Source of the DNA: Adiantum capillus-veneris | Lineage: Eukaryota > Streptophyta > Polypodiopsida > Polypodiales > Pteridaceae | DNA: 64,000 nt | Assembly: GCA_014529385.2 (NCBI GenBank) | Contig: CM043964.1 | Coordinates: 6,231,997 to 6,295,996 of the forward strand | Direction: 5' to 3' | Shown: positions 10,685-23,690 of the stretch, one piece after another | Position numbering within the stretch: position 1 is the stretch's first letter | Layout of the letters: each line of letters starts with the position of its first letter | Notes under the pieces: generated by a model | Databases searched by the model: none | Told to the model about the DNA's origin: nothing | Seen by the model: only the letters and a program-made list of their open reading frames with translations | Translations under genes and position numbers: made by a program

Positions 10685-13600
10685 AATGTAATATTAACGT
10701 CTTCAAAAGGCCAAAATGACCTATGAGACCAAAAGGTTACATGTGGTGAATCTAATACCAGGTCTGGGTACAAAAAGTACAAAGAACTGAAAAGAAAATA
10801 GTGGCTAGGGATGGGGTGAAAGCTATACAAAGGGAAAACAAAGCTGATACAATGGAGCTCTTTGACAGTCGAGGCATCATCTACATATACATCAGTATCC
10901 AGGACGGCTCCTATGTCGCGCCAGTATGGTATGAATCCTGTGTCGCAGTCTGCGTCGATATCGAGAGGGCCCTCTCATCCGTGGGCGACTGGACTGCCCC
11001 AACTTTATCGCCTGATCAAGCAGTATGCTTCTGGTACCTCTAGTGTTGTTATGCTATGGGGATGCTCGAACTCCTCTGTCTGTGACTGAAAGAAATCTGT
11101 GATCTTTCGCTGTCGCTGGATCTCTCTCATTGTGCCCCTCTACAAGAGGTCCTCTCTGTGTTTGCGAATCTCCAGTAAGTATAATCCGAGGCATCTCTGA
11201 TCGTGGTATCTCATGACTATAGAAAGTGGCCCAAAACCCTCTTTGAAAAGACAGTGAAAGCGGCCTCGTATCTCATAGTATACTGGGCAGTGACATATGT
11301 AATGTATGTCTCTGGCTCTATTTGGCACACCTAACAAATCCTGGACTCAGCGGGTACTCCTCTAAATCTGCCTGTCTCGATCTCTAGCTGATGTGAGGAT
11401 GTGCGTATCTGACCAATAGCACATCGTATCCTATGGGATAGATGAGTATCCCTGTATCCTGGTCTGACCACAAAACCATCCTCCGTGAGTTGGAGAAGAT
11501 GCTCTCTCTAGAAAGTCATCTTTGTACCTAGCTCATGTGTAGGTTATATCCAATTAAATCAAGTCCTGTCTGATGAGCCTGGTAATCTCTGCCCTTGTGA
11601 GGGGGATGGAGGGTGCATCCAGAGAGTACTGAAATGGGGGTAGCCGGTCCATACTAAAGCCATGTAACTGAAACCAAGATGCCATCTCTGCATACCAACA
11701 TGATCTATCTCCCTACAATGCCAGCTGTCGCGAAGACTCTAGTGCTAGTCGAGCATATCTGTCTCTAGGGAGAGCCCAAGTGCTATGCATAAATGAAATT
11801 GATCAAGTGAGTGCCTCCACTACCAATGGAGGAGCAGCGAGCTCCGCCCTAACAATGTCATGTGGTATTGAGGCCTTGGCCCTAATCATCCAAGAAATCA
11901 TAGACACCAATGACTTCTCCATACATCTCCATCCATTAGTACTACCAGCTTTGCTATGATGATCAACTGAGAGGCCCCATATCTCCACTCCGTACAACAT
12001 GACTGAAGTGACCAAAGTGTCAAAGAGCAAAGCTTTGTCCGAGGTTCCTGGAATTGAACCTGCGAACATATCCTCTCAAGTCTTCCCAATGCTGCATAGG
12101 CTCTGGTCAATCGCGTATCTGTTGCACGCCTCAGGGAAAATATTGGACCACTGAAAACCGCCCCAAGATAAGTGTATGTATCTGCATACTCCACAATCTC
12201 TTGACCATATGTAAAAGTGGGGGCGGACCTCCTTACCCACTGCGCCGTGGTGTTAAACAACATTACCTTGGTCTTACCAAGGTTCACAGACAATCCACTG
12301 TCCCGTGCAAATACATGCAGTGCATCCAAATGACGATGCATCCCTTCTGGAGAAAAGGAGATCTACCCAATATCATCCGCATTATATAACAATGGAATCC
12401 ATGTCCCTGAAAGCTGAGCACCTCTATCACCCTTTGTATGTACATAATCTGAAAACTCATCTATATATATCCTAAAGAGTGTCGGAGATAGGGGACAACC
12501 CTGCTTCACCCCAATGGTGGAGTGAACCATGTCGGACATGCCCTGAGTAGTGCGTACCTGTCCTATCACTGTCCTATATAAAGCTAAGAAGTCTGCGAAT
12601 GAGTCTGGCTCGTGGCACTGTATCAAAGGCTTTGCGGAAATCCACAAAGCTAAAATATATCCTCATGCCATGGTGTCTACCCTCCTCAATAATGGCTCTG
12701 AGTGTCAAAATCTGGTCAAGAGTGGAGAAACCTCTCCTGAACCTTGCCCATCCTGCTGCCCGTATGTCGTCTCTTTGCCCATCCACTTAACTCATGCTCA
12801 AGAATTGATGCATATAGCCTAGCCAGAGTGTGACCAACCATGATGGTTCGGTAATTCCCGAGAAGCATAGGATCTCTCGACTTCAAGATAGGCACAATAG
12901 TGGACATACAAGTCTGAAGGAAACCTTCATACATGGCTCTATTAATCATCATAGCAAGAGGCTCTGCAAGCATATCTCTGGCATGGATAAAGTACTCTGG
13001 CATGGATAAAGTACTCTGCTACTTGACCATCATGATCCTGTGCTCTTCCTGTCTTCATCTTGTCAATGGCTTTCCTTACCCTCTCAACAGTAAAAAAAGT
13101 ACATGTTTTGGGCATGCCTCTGGAGGCTCAGGCAAAGTTGGCTGCCCAGATGCTGTATAGAGAGATGTAGCATATTCCCCCCATGTCTTTGTGGAAGTGA
13201 TGGCTGGCGGTGGAGAGTGCTCATTGAAAAGCCTCCATGCCTCGCTAGAGTCCTAACTCATAAACAGCAGATACAGATCACGCTCTAATTGAGATAGGTA
13301 AGCCCTCTTCTTTTGTCACACTAGACGGCGGAAGATAATACGTGATTGTCTATGTGTAGTAGTACCCATAAGCACCTCTCTCTATAATCTGATCCTTGTC
13401 TCTCTACACTCCTCATCATACCAATTGTTCTGAGGCATACTTCCAAATCGTCTACGTGTAGGCTGGCTATGGGGATATGCCTCTGATGTTGCATCATGCA
13501 ACGTCTTTGTCAGCATTTGGGTGAGCTCATCTAGTGGTCGTCCTCGCTCCTGAGTGCATAGCTGCCTGTATATCTCATCAGTGTACACGTGATCCGTCTC

Positions 13601-13908
13601 CCTCGTGAAGGTATACCGAGCATGTGTGGAGGCCTCTCCCAATGGAGCTGTTTTGAACTGGAACGATAGAGTGAAAGACAAGATAGCATGATGGACTGCT
13701 ACCCCAACCGGTCTAGTTTCCACCACGAAATCTTGAAAGAAAGGAATGAGTCCTCGCGGAGCCATAACATAATCCACCGTACAAGCGCCATGCCCATGTG
13801 GAAAGCATATAAAACCACCAGCTGTAGGCAATCTCTGTAGGCCATTCAAAATGGCCAATCCATGTGCAGTCCCCATATCAATCAAGTATCTGCCATACTC
13901 AGTGTGCC
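10681..13908 (-). pseudogene. LINE copy J: endonuclease end to 3' UTR, broken
   Basis: On the minus strand coding starts at about 13908 inside the endonuclease (TEYGRY, then MGTAHGLAILNGLQ and CTVDYVMAPRGL). It continues through the linker and RT pieces: ARDMLAEPLAMMINRAM, FSFVDFRKAFDTVPRARL, STIGVKQGCPLSPTLF and a YNADDIG version of YADD. SGLSVNLGKTKVM, TYTYLGAVFSGP and a decayed C-terminal zinc-finger region follow. Frames change at least six times. It belongs to the same subfamily as K and C. Its 5' edge abuts decayed L1 sequence with no microsatellite, unlike the other junctions. A short duplication (GGCATGGATAAAGTACTCT, twice near 12980-13018) is local. Confidence 0.85.
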
Positions 13909-16240
13909 TCTATTGGTAGTGGAGGAAACTGCCTCGAGTGCGCAAAACTATGTGCAGGTCCTCTTGCCTGCCAGAGCACCTCAAGATACGTAGGCTTGGA
14001 ACCCACCATGGGACCTTGATCTGATCGTACATGAGGATCCAGACGAGGGGCTGGTGAAGTCTCTTCTCCTCACACAAGGGACGCCCCTGCTGGAGCGTGG
14101 GGTGCATCTCCCAGGTCCACAATAAGCTGCTAGTGAAGCGGTCCTCAATCCGCCTCGTGAGTCCAGCTCTGCATATCTCAGAGAATATCCATCTAGTGTC
14201 ATGCTGCCAGGGTTCCCCTGCAATGGGAACTCTCTGCTGAAGTCTGTGAAGAAGTAGCTCTGTCCAAGGCTCCTCCCCTGGAAGCAGCCCCCGCACAATA
14301 AACTTGTCCAACAAGGTTCTGCTCTAACTAGGAGGATTCACAATCCCCAGCCCTCCCCGTGAGAGTGGCTGCATAATCATCGACCAAGCAACCTTCGCCT
14401 GCGTAGGCCGTCCATCCCCTCCTAACCAAAGAAATTTCGTGTTAGCCACTGGATTTCACCAATATAAGAACTCGAAAAGATCCAGCAAGAGGTGTTGTAC
14501 CACATCGTTGCCAATAGCACCGGATGGGCAAGAACAACTTGCCCAGCCAAGGATAGATGGGCATAACTCTAGAACAGCTTCTTCCAAATACTAAGGAGGA
14601 GTGGCACAACCTGCTGCTCCACTGTCAAATCAAGTCCGATGTGGCATCCTAAATATCTCACTGCTGTCTCCTCTGGTACCCAGTGAAACTACTCACTCAG
14701 CATCCATTTCGGGGGCCTCCCCTCAACCCCAAAATCCACAAGACTTGTAGGCCAATTCATCCTAGCTCGCGAAGGAGAACAAAAAACCTCAATCGCCTGC
14801 TTGAAGCTAAGTAAAGTGGACACACTGCCCCGTAAGTACATAGCTTTGTCATCAGTGAACTCTGCATCCAGCAACTCCTCCTCTCTGATGGGAAGCCGTA
14901 ACCCTTGCAACCCAAACTCCTGAGAACAAAGATAGCTGCTCATAGTCTCCACCAAAAACAAGAACAGGGTGGGAGCCAAAAGGGTATTCCTGCCTCACTG
15001 AACGAGAGAGGGGGAACCTCTCCCTGGTCGCCCCTGCCATGATAACCTAACTATGAGCTGTGGAATACAGTGCTGAGATCCCCTTGATCCAAGCCTCGGG
15101 GAACCCCATCCTCTGCATCGGGCCCTCCAAAAATCCCCAATCCACCCGATCATAAGCCTTCTCAAAATCCAGCATGCGTACGGCTAGGTCCTCCTCTCGA
15201 AACCTTGCTAGAGAGAGAACCTCCCAGAAAGTAAATATACTCGGATCCCTGGCAAAGCTTGTCTTTGTGGGGTGAATCAACTGCTCAAGCATCGGCTGCA
15301 ATCTCAAACTCAGCGCCTTGGCCAGAATTTTTTAGGCTGAGTTCAAGATAGTAATCGGCCACCACTGGCGCACCTCCTCAAGGTCACCCCCCTCTTTGGG
15401 AATAAGTCCCTCTGACATGCTCTCTAGCAGCTGTCCAGTCTCCAAGATCTACTAAAACGTATCCCGAAGCCGTAGGCCCACGAGCTCCCAAGGGGACTAA
15501 TCCGTCCTCTCCAAGGTAACTGTCTCTAGACATGGCCCGCAGGGCCTCCTCAAGTTCACTGCAAAGGCGAGGTGCAAGCAAGACCTCCTGCATCTCTCAA
15601 GAAACCACCACCCTAGTGTGCAACCAAATTACTTCTTTTCAATCGTGGCGCGCCACTCAAGGAGCATCCGTCGACAACATGTCCCTATAGAATGCTGTGG
15701 CCATCTCTCGAATCTCTGATGGCTCTGTGGCACGCAAATTATCAGTCCTCAATCTAGTCCTGACGCAGGCTAGTGATTCTAAAGAACTCACAGGAAACCC
15801 AGTCCCACCTGTGACCACTGCGGTGCTTGTCTATGGAAAATAAAGTTGTGCCTCCGAGAACCCCGACCATACCCCTTCGGTCCCAATCCAATCGTTGACA
15901 TGAAATCGATCCATTCAAGCAAGACAGTGCTTGCAATCCTACGATCAGAATGCAAGAATGCCAAACTGTGCCGCTCTCTCCCAAAACCGTCAAGATGCTA
16001 TAACTCGCATCGTAGGAAGGCCCACTGCCTTTCCGCCGCCTTTGCGGCTCAGAACCATCCCAAACACACCGTCAAGCTGAGGAAGTAGATGGAGGTACTC
16101 CCTCCGCATTCCAAGAAAGCAAACTGACATCAGAAAGCCAATCTCCTTGCCGGTCGTGTCCGTGGCGGGGTCAAAGCCATGATGCCAATGCCGGAAATAT
16201 GCCCTTGCAGGTCGAAGCATCAAGGAGCACTACAGAAGAA
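13909..16240 (-). pseudogene. Decayed L1 LINE with internal deletion, minus strand
   Basis: This element reads down the minus strand. First comes an ORF1 fragment (15990-16223), ARAYFRHWHHGFDP...VCFLGMRREYLHLLP, clearly related to L1b ORF1 at 41.8-42.0 kb. It is followed almost directly by the ORF2 linker (TEPSEIREMATAFYRDML, about 15650-15720). RT pieces come next: MLDFEKAYDRVDWGFLE, a FTDDKAM form of FADD, and FIVRGLLPGEEPW. The whole endonuclease is missing, as is the C-terminal zinc region. Stops and frameshifts are frequent. The 3' edge abuts LINE J at about 13908. Confidence 0.8.
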
Positions 16241-16306
16241 CCTGCTCTGCCTGGGTCTCTCTCTCCTTGGTGCGCACGTGCGCGCGTACACACACACACA
16301 CAGAGG
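16241..16306. repeat. CT-rich / (CA)n junction tract
   Basis: The stretch contains TCTCTCTCT, alternating GTGCGCACGTGCGCGCGT and an ACACAC run at 16287-16302. On the minus strand a TG run follows the 3' end of LINE D, so the microsatellite here is TG rather than CT. Alternating purine/pyrimidine of this kind can adopt Z-DNA. Confidence 0.7.
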
Positions 16307-17494
16307 AAATGAAATGTTATATTAAAGTCTTCAAAAGGCCAAAGTGACCTATGAGACCAAAAAGTTACATGTGCTGGATTTGATACAATGTCAGAGTAAC
16401 AAAAATGACAAAATAAAATACTATGGAAAATTAAACTGCTAGGTGTGAGCTAAGCAGCTAGGTGGGATAGCTAAATCACAAGAGATCCAACATCGGTGAT
16501 CACTGGCGGATCTCATCAATCTCCTCCATGGTCAAGAGTCTGACCAGGCATCGTGCATGTCGGTCCAAAGTGATCCGAATCCTCTCATGTAGCCTACGTC
16601 GATGCAGTGTAGTCCTCCACAATTGTGGGCGTCTGGATCTCCCGAGCTCGGTCGCTCGGTCGATCAATTTGCCTCTGGTGTCTGCTCTAAAGAAGTCTTT
16701 GTTCTGCCTCTGAGACTGGCTAGCCTCTCCCCTCATCAGGCTCTCTCTGTGTTTGCGCAGCTCGAGCAAAAAAAGACCCAAGCATCTTTGATCCTCGTAC
16801 CGCATGACTCTAGAGAGTGGTCCAAAGCCCTCTTTGAACAAGCAGTGGAGGCGGCCTCATATCTCGTAGTAGACGGGGCAACGACGTGTGTAGTGCAACT
16901 TTGTCTCAGGCTCCATGTCACACAGGAGGCATGTCCCGGCCTCTGGGTGTACTCCGTTGTATCTCCCAGTCTCGATCCGCAACTGATATGAAGATGTGTG
17001 TATCTGGCCAATAGCACATCATATGCCATGAGACAAGTCGGTGTCCATGTATCTGGGCCTGGTCACAAAACCGTCCTCCGTAAGCTGGAGAAGATGCTCT
17101 CTGTAGAAAGCCATCTTCGTGCCCAGGTCCTGTGCTGGATGTCTCCTGGTGTCTAGCTGAATTAGGTCCTGGCGGATGAGCCTGGTGATCTTGGACTGTG
17201 TAAAGAGTCAGAGAGGGTGCATCCAGTGAGTACTGGAAGGGGGGCAGTCTATCTATAATGAACCATGCGCCTAAAACCATGATGTCATCACCCCATATGA
17301 GCATGTTGTATCTCCCTGCATGGCTAACTGTCGAGAGGACTCATGTGCAATGCGGGCATATGTGTCTTTCCGGGAAGTTCCCACATGCGTTGTATGAAGG
17401 AGACAGATGCGGTGAGCGCCTCAACCACTAGTTGGGGAGCAGCTAGCTCTGCTCGGATAATGGCACGTGTTACTGAAGCCTTGGCCCTAATGAG
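16307..17494 (-). pseudogene. LINE copy D, 3' portion only
   Basis: The minus-strand reading starts at LIRAKASVTRAIIRAELAAP, the same ORF2 position at which copy F starts. It ends in the shared 3' UTR and terminal motif (TTTTGAAGACTTTAATATAA). It includes GYMDTDLSHGIxCAIGQI-type sequence in pieces, an EPETKL finger region in decayed form and a basic tail (RGKLIDRATELGRSRRPQL). Many stops are present. Copies D and F share most of their length and the same truncation point. They are either a duplicated unit or a non-autonomous derivative family. Confidence 0.85.
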
Positions 17495-17506
17495 CAGAGA
17501 GAGAGA
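17495..17506. repeat. Short GA tract, junction 4
   Basis: CAGAGAGAGAGA separates the 3' end of LINE C from the truncated start of LINE D on the minus strand. It is much shorter than the other junction repeats, perhaps contracted. Confidence 0.8.
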
Positions 17507-19568
17507 AATGATGAAATGAAATGATATATCAACGTCTACAAAAGGCCAAAATGACCTATGAGACCAACTGATTACAATGATGAGTCTAGTACCAAGTCTG
17601 GGTACAAACAAAGAACTGATAGGAGTGCTACCGACTCCTATGGGTGGCTGGTAGGCTGAGCAATGGTATCATGCCATAAAGGTACAAAGTGGGGATAAGT
17701 GTCACCATGATACAATATAGCAGTAGCATGAAGCCTATCCTGATCGACACTCTGGGTGTCATGCTAGAATCCTGTGGATCCTCTGCCGCAATCTCCGCCG
17801 GTGCTGCTTGGCTCCCCTCCTCAGTCGCGGTTGTCTCGATCTCCCCAAATCTATAGCTCGATCAATGAGAGTACCGCTGGTGTGTGTATGGGTGGGAACC
17901 GAGCTCTGTGATGGTGGTGTCCCCTCTGCCTCTGTGGTACTCAGATTGAAGAAATCTGAGATGCGTCTCTGGGACTGTCTCTGTCTTTGCCCACTCAATA
18001 GAGCGTCTCTATGTCTCTGTATCTCAAGTAGGAATAATCTGAGACATCTTTGATCCTGATATCTCATGACTCTATCTAACGAGTGAAAACCATCTCTGAA
18101 TAAACAATGAAAGCGTCCTCGTATCTCATAGTAGACTGTGCAGCGACATATGTAGTGAAACTCTGTCTCTGGCTTTGCATGGCATAACTGACATATCCTA
18201 CTGTCTGCTGGTATGCCTCTGAATCTACCTGTCTCAATCCCAAGCTGGTGTGAAGATGTGCGAATTTGGCCTATAGCACATCGTAACCCATGAGATAGAT
18301 GTGTGTCCATGTAACTAGGCCGTGTGACAAATCCGTCTATCGTGAGTTGGAGAAGATTCTCTCTATAGAAAACCCTCTTCGTACCCAACTCCCGTGATGG
18401 CTCTATCCATGTCCTCTTGCTATCAAGCTGGATAAGATCCTGCCGAATGAGTCTAGTAGTCTCCATCCGTGTAAGAGCCAAAGATGGTGCATCAAGAGAA
18501 TACTGGAAAGGGGGCAGCCTATCCATGCTGAAACCATGCCTCTGAAACCATGAGCTCATCTGTGCATACCAACATGATGTATCTCCCTGTAATGCCAGCT
18601 ATCTGGATGACTCAAGAGCAAGCCTGGCATACCTGTCCCTGGTGGTGTCCCATAAGCTGTGTACAAATGATACTAATCTGGTGAGTGCCTCAACCTCCAT
18701 AGGTGGGGCAGCCAGATCCGCTCGTATGATGTCATGTGGGACTGAGGCCTTGGCTCTAATCAGCCTAGAAATCATAGATATCAAGGGTCTCTCCATATTA
18801 CTCCATCCAGCACTGTCCATAGACGGTCCCCAAACCTGAACCAAGTAGTGCATAACTGAAGCGACCAAAGTGTCGAAAAGCCAGAGCTTTGTTCGAGGTT
18901 CCTGGAACTGAACCTGCGAACAAATCCTCTGTAAACCGCCCAGGGCTGCATAGGCACGAGTCAATCTAGTGTCTGCGGCCACTTTCAGTGTGAACCTCGG
19001 TCCACTAAAGACCACCCCAAGATATGTGTATGTATCAGTGTACTCCATACTGTCTTGCCCATATGTGAAAGTAGGTGCTGATCTCCTAACCCACTGTGGC
19101 GTGGTATTAAATACCATGACCTTGGTTTTACCAAGGTTGACAGACAATCCACTATCCTCTGCAAAACTATGCAATGCCTCCAAATGTCTCTGCATACCCT
19201 CTGTGAGTCTGATATCAACACGATATCGTCAGCATACAATAAAAGAGGGATCCATGTCCCCGCAAGCTAAGCACCTCTATCTCCTCCTTTGTCAATATAA
19301 ACAGAGACCTCATCAACATACATACCAAATAAAGTAGAGGACAGTGGGCATCCCTGTTTCACTCCGATAGTGGAGTGAACTATGTCAGATCCCCTCTGAT
19401 GTGCTTACATGACCCATCACTCAACTGTACAATGCCATAATCCCCCATATCAGCTCTGTGGGTACCCCCAATTCCATAAGTCGGCGAATCAATCTGGCCC
19501 TCGGTACTGTGTCAAAAGCTTTGCGGAAGTCCACAAAGCTGCAGTATATTCCTCTACCATGTGCTCGA
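17507..19568 (-). pseudogene. LINE copy C, 3' half (RT to 3' UTR)
   Basis: This is the continuation of the copy whose 5' half lies at 28294-29585; gypsy-1 separates the two. Just left of the insertion the minus strand reads YCSFVDFRKAFDTVPRARL. It then gives IGVKQGC-type sequence, the catalytic MYADDIVLISDS (about 19210-19240), SGLSVNLGKTKVM, TYTYLGVVFSGP and the long C-terminal frame 17759-18559. That frame has the finger CQLCHAKPETEFHYICRC, YYEIRGRFHCLF, and the basic tail RGAKQHRRRLRQRI. The 3' UTR carries the subfamily terminal motif. A frameshift splits RT near 19195. Target duplication CTCGA at 19564-19568. Confidence 0.88.
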
Positions 19569-21046
19569 TGAAACCGGCCTGTTCAATCCAAAAAGGGCGG
19601 TAGACTTTACTTTAAACCTTGATTTAGCTTTCACCCATTATTAGTCGTCTATTTTACCTGTACTTTCAAGACACAACAAAGGGGAGAGGGATACAGGCTG
19701 CTAGATTGCACCTGTATGAGTAGACGGACACCAGATTGGCCCCTAACTTAGGCGCCCCTTTCGGTATTTCTTTATTGTTCAAAAGAGGGAATAAACGCTG
19801 TGGTTCCCTACAAGCTGCCCCGCACAAACTCGGCTGAATTTCCACTGTTCCAGCCCGATTTCGGCAGCATAACTGTACTAGAACCCTTCACAGTCAGTAT
19901 TCCCACGCATTGATTGACTTTCCCGACGCATACGGGCACTTTGCAAAACCTGGCGAGAATCTGCAGCACGCTGAATTCTCTGTTTTCAGCCCTGAAAATG
20001 CGCCAGATCACCTGTACAGCGGTCCCCTTGCGTCCCCGAACCTCCTGGGGGTATTAGGGTCCGTTTAGGGCCAAAACCCTAAACCTGCAAAAATACACAG
20101 CAGGCTGTAATTTACTGTTTCGGGCTCCGTTTCGCGTGCCGGTCGCATCCTTAGCAAGTCCTCGAGCTCCCGCACCTGTAGGGCTACTTGCCCTTTGAAT
20201 CGGACGAGATTTCTGGCGTGAAACCTCTCCGAATTCACCTGTACCTGCGGGGGGATTAGCCGTTAGCTAATCCAGTACCTGTGCAAGAGGCTCTTGCCTC
20301 GGCAATCGCGCATGAACCCACACAACTGTACATTGGTCAAATGAAGAGCCCACTAGAGGGGCATAACATACTGCCAAAGGGGAGAGAGAGGGCAATGCGT
20401 AGCGTGCAGGGCATCACTCCTGGCACTGCACTGTACATAGGAGGGAAAGCAAGCACTCCATAGCTCTTAACCTGTGACAGACACTTGCAAAATGAGCCTC
20501 CCAGCTATAAATCACGTTTTTGCCTTCTCTATAAGTAGTAAACTGGCCTCAGAGTGCCAAGTGTCACTCATTTGTGCATTTTCCCGCTTTAGGCCCTCGG
20601 GTCTAAAAATATCTCACCTGCAGCCTCTGTTGACTTGGCCACAGAGTAACAAAATGATCCCCATGTCAAACTGCACGTAATGACGCGAAGACATTTTCAG
20701 GTCCCAAAATAGCAGTTCCCTAAATTTTAGGAGATGTTGCCATTGTATCTTTCTAGGTCATCCGACCCTCTTTGTACACTGCGGCCACATCCAGAACTGA
20801 AATGTAGCCTCTGTAGCAAAGGATTCCACTTTGGCTAGTCAATGACCCCACTTGGCTAACCATAGTCCTTGTCCAACCTTAGTGCTCTCTTGCCCTCAGG
20901 CCTGGACTCCCTCTGGACAGTTCCACACTAGCTATGCAATGCAGGGCAGTTAGATTTCCCGAGGGGTGTTTCCAAAAAGTGAAAGTAAATAGATAATAAG
21001 AAAGAAATCAACAAAAAGGATAGATAGTAGTCACACGCTGGTGACA
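19569..21046 (-). repeat. Gypsy-1 3' LTR (1478 bp)
   Basis: Its ends are TG...CA and it pairs with 26790-28293. It contains five exact copies of ACCTGTA (19656, 19710, 20010, 20174, 20237). Open frames inside it (for example 20281-20463) recur in the other LTR only because the LTR is duplicated, and they are not considered genes. Confidence 0.95.
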
Positions 21047-21058
21047 TACCCCCCTCTT
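21047..21058 (-). promoter_or_regulatory. Gypsy-1 polypurine tract
   Basis: On the minus strand AAGAGGGGGGTA lies directly against the 3' LTR start. This is the expected position and composition for the plus-strand primer. Confidence 0.85.
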
Positions 21059-21618
21059 GAAATCTCAAACGTCCTCGTTTGCATCTATGTCGTAAATGCT
21101 TACTGTCAACACTGATGTATTCAACACCTGTCGACACATGTACGACACATACATGCTCATTGTCAACCCTAGTGTATTCAACACCTCGTCGACTCATGTA
21201 TTGCCTGCGTGTGAACCCTGTCCCAATGACATAGTGGTAGCTTCGCACTCTGCCATTGCTTTGAGTCACTAACTTTCCAATGACAAAATCGTAGCTGCAC
21301 ATTTTGCCACTGTCTTATAGTACACGTTGGATCCCATAACACTTTCGAGCATACCCAAACCTACAGTTTAAGAATGCAGTTACACATGTACTGTTCAATA
21401 GAAGCAATCACTGTATCCTTGACAAACTGACAAGAAATACTCACTTCTATAGCACTAACCAACTTTTGGACATTCCATAAGAGCAATTGCCAAACTGACA
21501 ATCTGTATAGCTCTAACATTCATGTAACAGGTATTTGATTTGAGCTCACTTTAAATACCATGTACATCATTTGTTTCAGAAGCCATTGTCACACTGACAA
21601 TCCATGTAGCTTTGAAAC
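21059..21618 (-). other. Gypsy-1 3' noncoding region with diverged tandem duplications
   Basis: There is no ORF related to the element between the pol stop and the polypurine tract. Two diverged direct duplications are visible. A unit of about 57 bp starts ATGCT at 21096 and again at 21153, sharing GTATTCAACACCT. A second pair starts CCAATGACA near 21222 and 21276. Confidence 0.6.
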
Positions 21619-23690
21619 TCAAGGGGTCAAGGTAGGTTGCAAATCGAAGGCTTCCAGGTAAAGTGATAACACAGTTGGTGACTCTGCAAGTTCACCTTCT
21701 TCCATCCACTTAGCATCCATTGGTGGATAGTTTCTGAACTTTACCAAGTAACGCCTAGCAACCTTGCCTTTCACTTTCCTTTCTTTGTGTGCCAAAATCT
21801 GTTCAGGGACCAAGATCTCGTCAAGTTCCTCGACTTCCGGCTGATCTTCAGCTGGCATATCTTCTGGCACATTACCCACATAGGGTCTGAGAAGACTCAC
21901 ATGAAACGCATTGTGAATCTTCCAACTGTCAGGCAATTTCAGCCTATATGCAACATCACTGATTATGTCGCACACTTGAAAAGGCCCATAGTAACGCATG
22001 CTGAGCTTTGGAAACAGTCTTTCCTTGCCCTTCATCTTCTTTAACCTTGCCTTTTCAAAGCGTAAAAGCACCCAATCACCAAGTGAATATACCACTTCAC
22101 GACGGTGACGATCAGCTGCTTTCATTTGCTTTGCCTGAGTCCTTTCTAAGGCCACTTTGACCTTCTTGTACATTTCATCCATGTCCTGAACATACTTATC
22201 TGCTTCAAATATCTTGTCCTTTGTATGCAGTATGGGAGGAACTTTCTTGCCACCTTCAACTATCTCAAAAGGTGCCTTGCCAGTTGATGAATGCACTGTA
22301 TTATTGTATGCATACTCCACCAATGGCAAATACTGCTCCCACTTTCCTTTATGCTCTGACACATAGCACTTCAGCAGATCTAGGACAGTAGAATTTGCCT
22401 CTTCTGACTACCCATCTGTTTGAGGATGAAATGACGAAGAGAATTTGAGCGTGGTGCCCATATTCTCAAACAAACCTCTCCAGAACAAACTTGTCATGCG
22501 TGGATCACGGTCGCTAACAATCGACTGTGGCATGCCATGATACTTGAAAATATTGCTCATAAACAAGCGTGCCATCTGATCTGGCTTTATCTTCTTCCTG
22601 ATAGGAATAAAATGAGCCTGTTTGCTAAATCTGCAAATAATGGTCCAAATACCATCGTTTCCTGTTTGCGTTCTCGGAAGATCGAAGATAAAATCCATAG
22701 CAATACTTTCCCATGGTTTATCTGGAATAGGTAGTGGTTGCAATAACCCTGGTGCCTTTTGCCTGTCAAACTTGACCTTTTGGCATATTAGGCATTCTCG
22801 CACAAAGGCATCCACATCCCTTCTCAATGTAGGCCAATAGAAGAATGTCTCAACCGCTTTAACTGTAGCATCGATACCACGATGCCCTGCATACGGTGGG
22901 ACATGACTCTCTTCCATAACTTTGCGTCGCAATGGCTTTGTGACACACAATCTGCCATGCATCATCATGAACCCGTCTTTAAGAAGATAGTGTTCATGAC
23001 GTTGTCCATCCATTAGTTGCTCGAAGACCCTTGCAAAATCTTCATCATTTGCATACTGTTCTCTCATATCATCAAGTTCATGATGATAAGGAATCGACAC
23101 AGCTGAAATTTGTGGCTTCCTTGACAAGGCATCAGCCACAACGTTCTTCTTGCCTTCCACATGCACAATCTGAAAATGGAACATGGACAAGATATTTGCC
23201 CATCGCATATGCTTCTCAGATAACTTTGTCTGTGTCAAGAAGTATCGCAAGGTCTGATGATCCGTTTGGACAACGAAATCTGCACCTAGCAAGTAGTGTT
23301 TCCAACTTAAGAGCGCATGAATCACAGCCAGTAACTCTTTCTCATAGACCTGCATGGTCATCTCTGGCCCTTGCAAAATTCTGCTCTCATAGGCTACTAC
23401 CCTGCCATCTTGCATTAGCACTGTACCAATGCTACTACCGCAGGCATCACACTGGACCACAAATGACTTCCTAAGATCTAGCGACACAATGACTGGATCT
23501 GAAGTCATCTTTTCCTTTAAGAGATTAAAAGCTGAAATCTCTTTCTGTGTCCATCTAAAGGTGACTGCCTTCTTTTGAAGAGCATGTAAAGGTGAAGCAA
23601 TCTCAGCGAAATTTCGGATAAACCTTCTGTAATAGGAGCATAGTCCCAAAAAGCTTCGGACATCATGCACCGTCTTCAAATTTGGCATGA
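21619..23690 (-). pseudogene. Gypsy-1 pol, part 2: RNase H, integrase, chromodomain
   Basis: This continues the polyprotein after a one-base frameshift near 23690. RNase H has VQCDACGSSIG, YEKELLAVIHAL, TDHQTLRYFL and ADALSRKP. Integrase has the zinc region (H near GHRGID, then CLICQKVKF) and catalytic core residues in SIAMDFIFDLP and SDRDPRM, with the Glu just after HPQTDG. An in-frame TAG at 22408 falls between that motif and SEEANSTV. Downstream are LPLVEYAYNNTVHSSTG, a GPFQVCDI domain and a C-terminal chromodomain (PEQILAHKERKV, RRYLVKFRNYPPMDAKWMEE). Such chromodomains direct integration to particular chromatin in chromoviruses. Confidence 0.92.

Noticed and set aside
8958-10706. Proteins beginning with long Ser-Leu repeats (also at 7473, 10597, 28922)
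   Set aside because: The Ser-Leu runs are translated CT microsatellites joined to LINE frames, not real N-termini or signal peptides.
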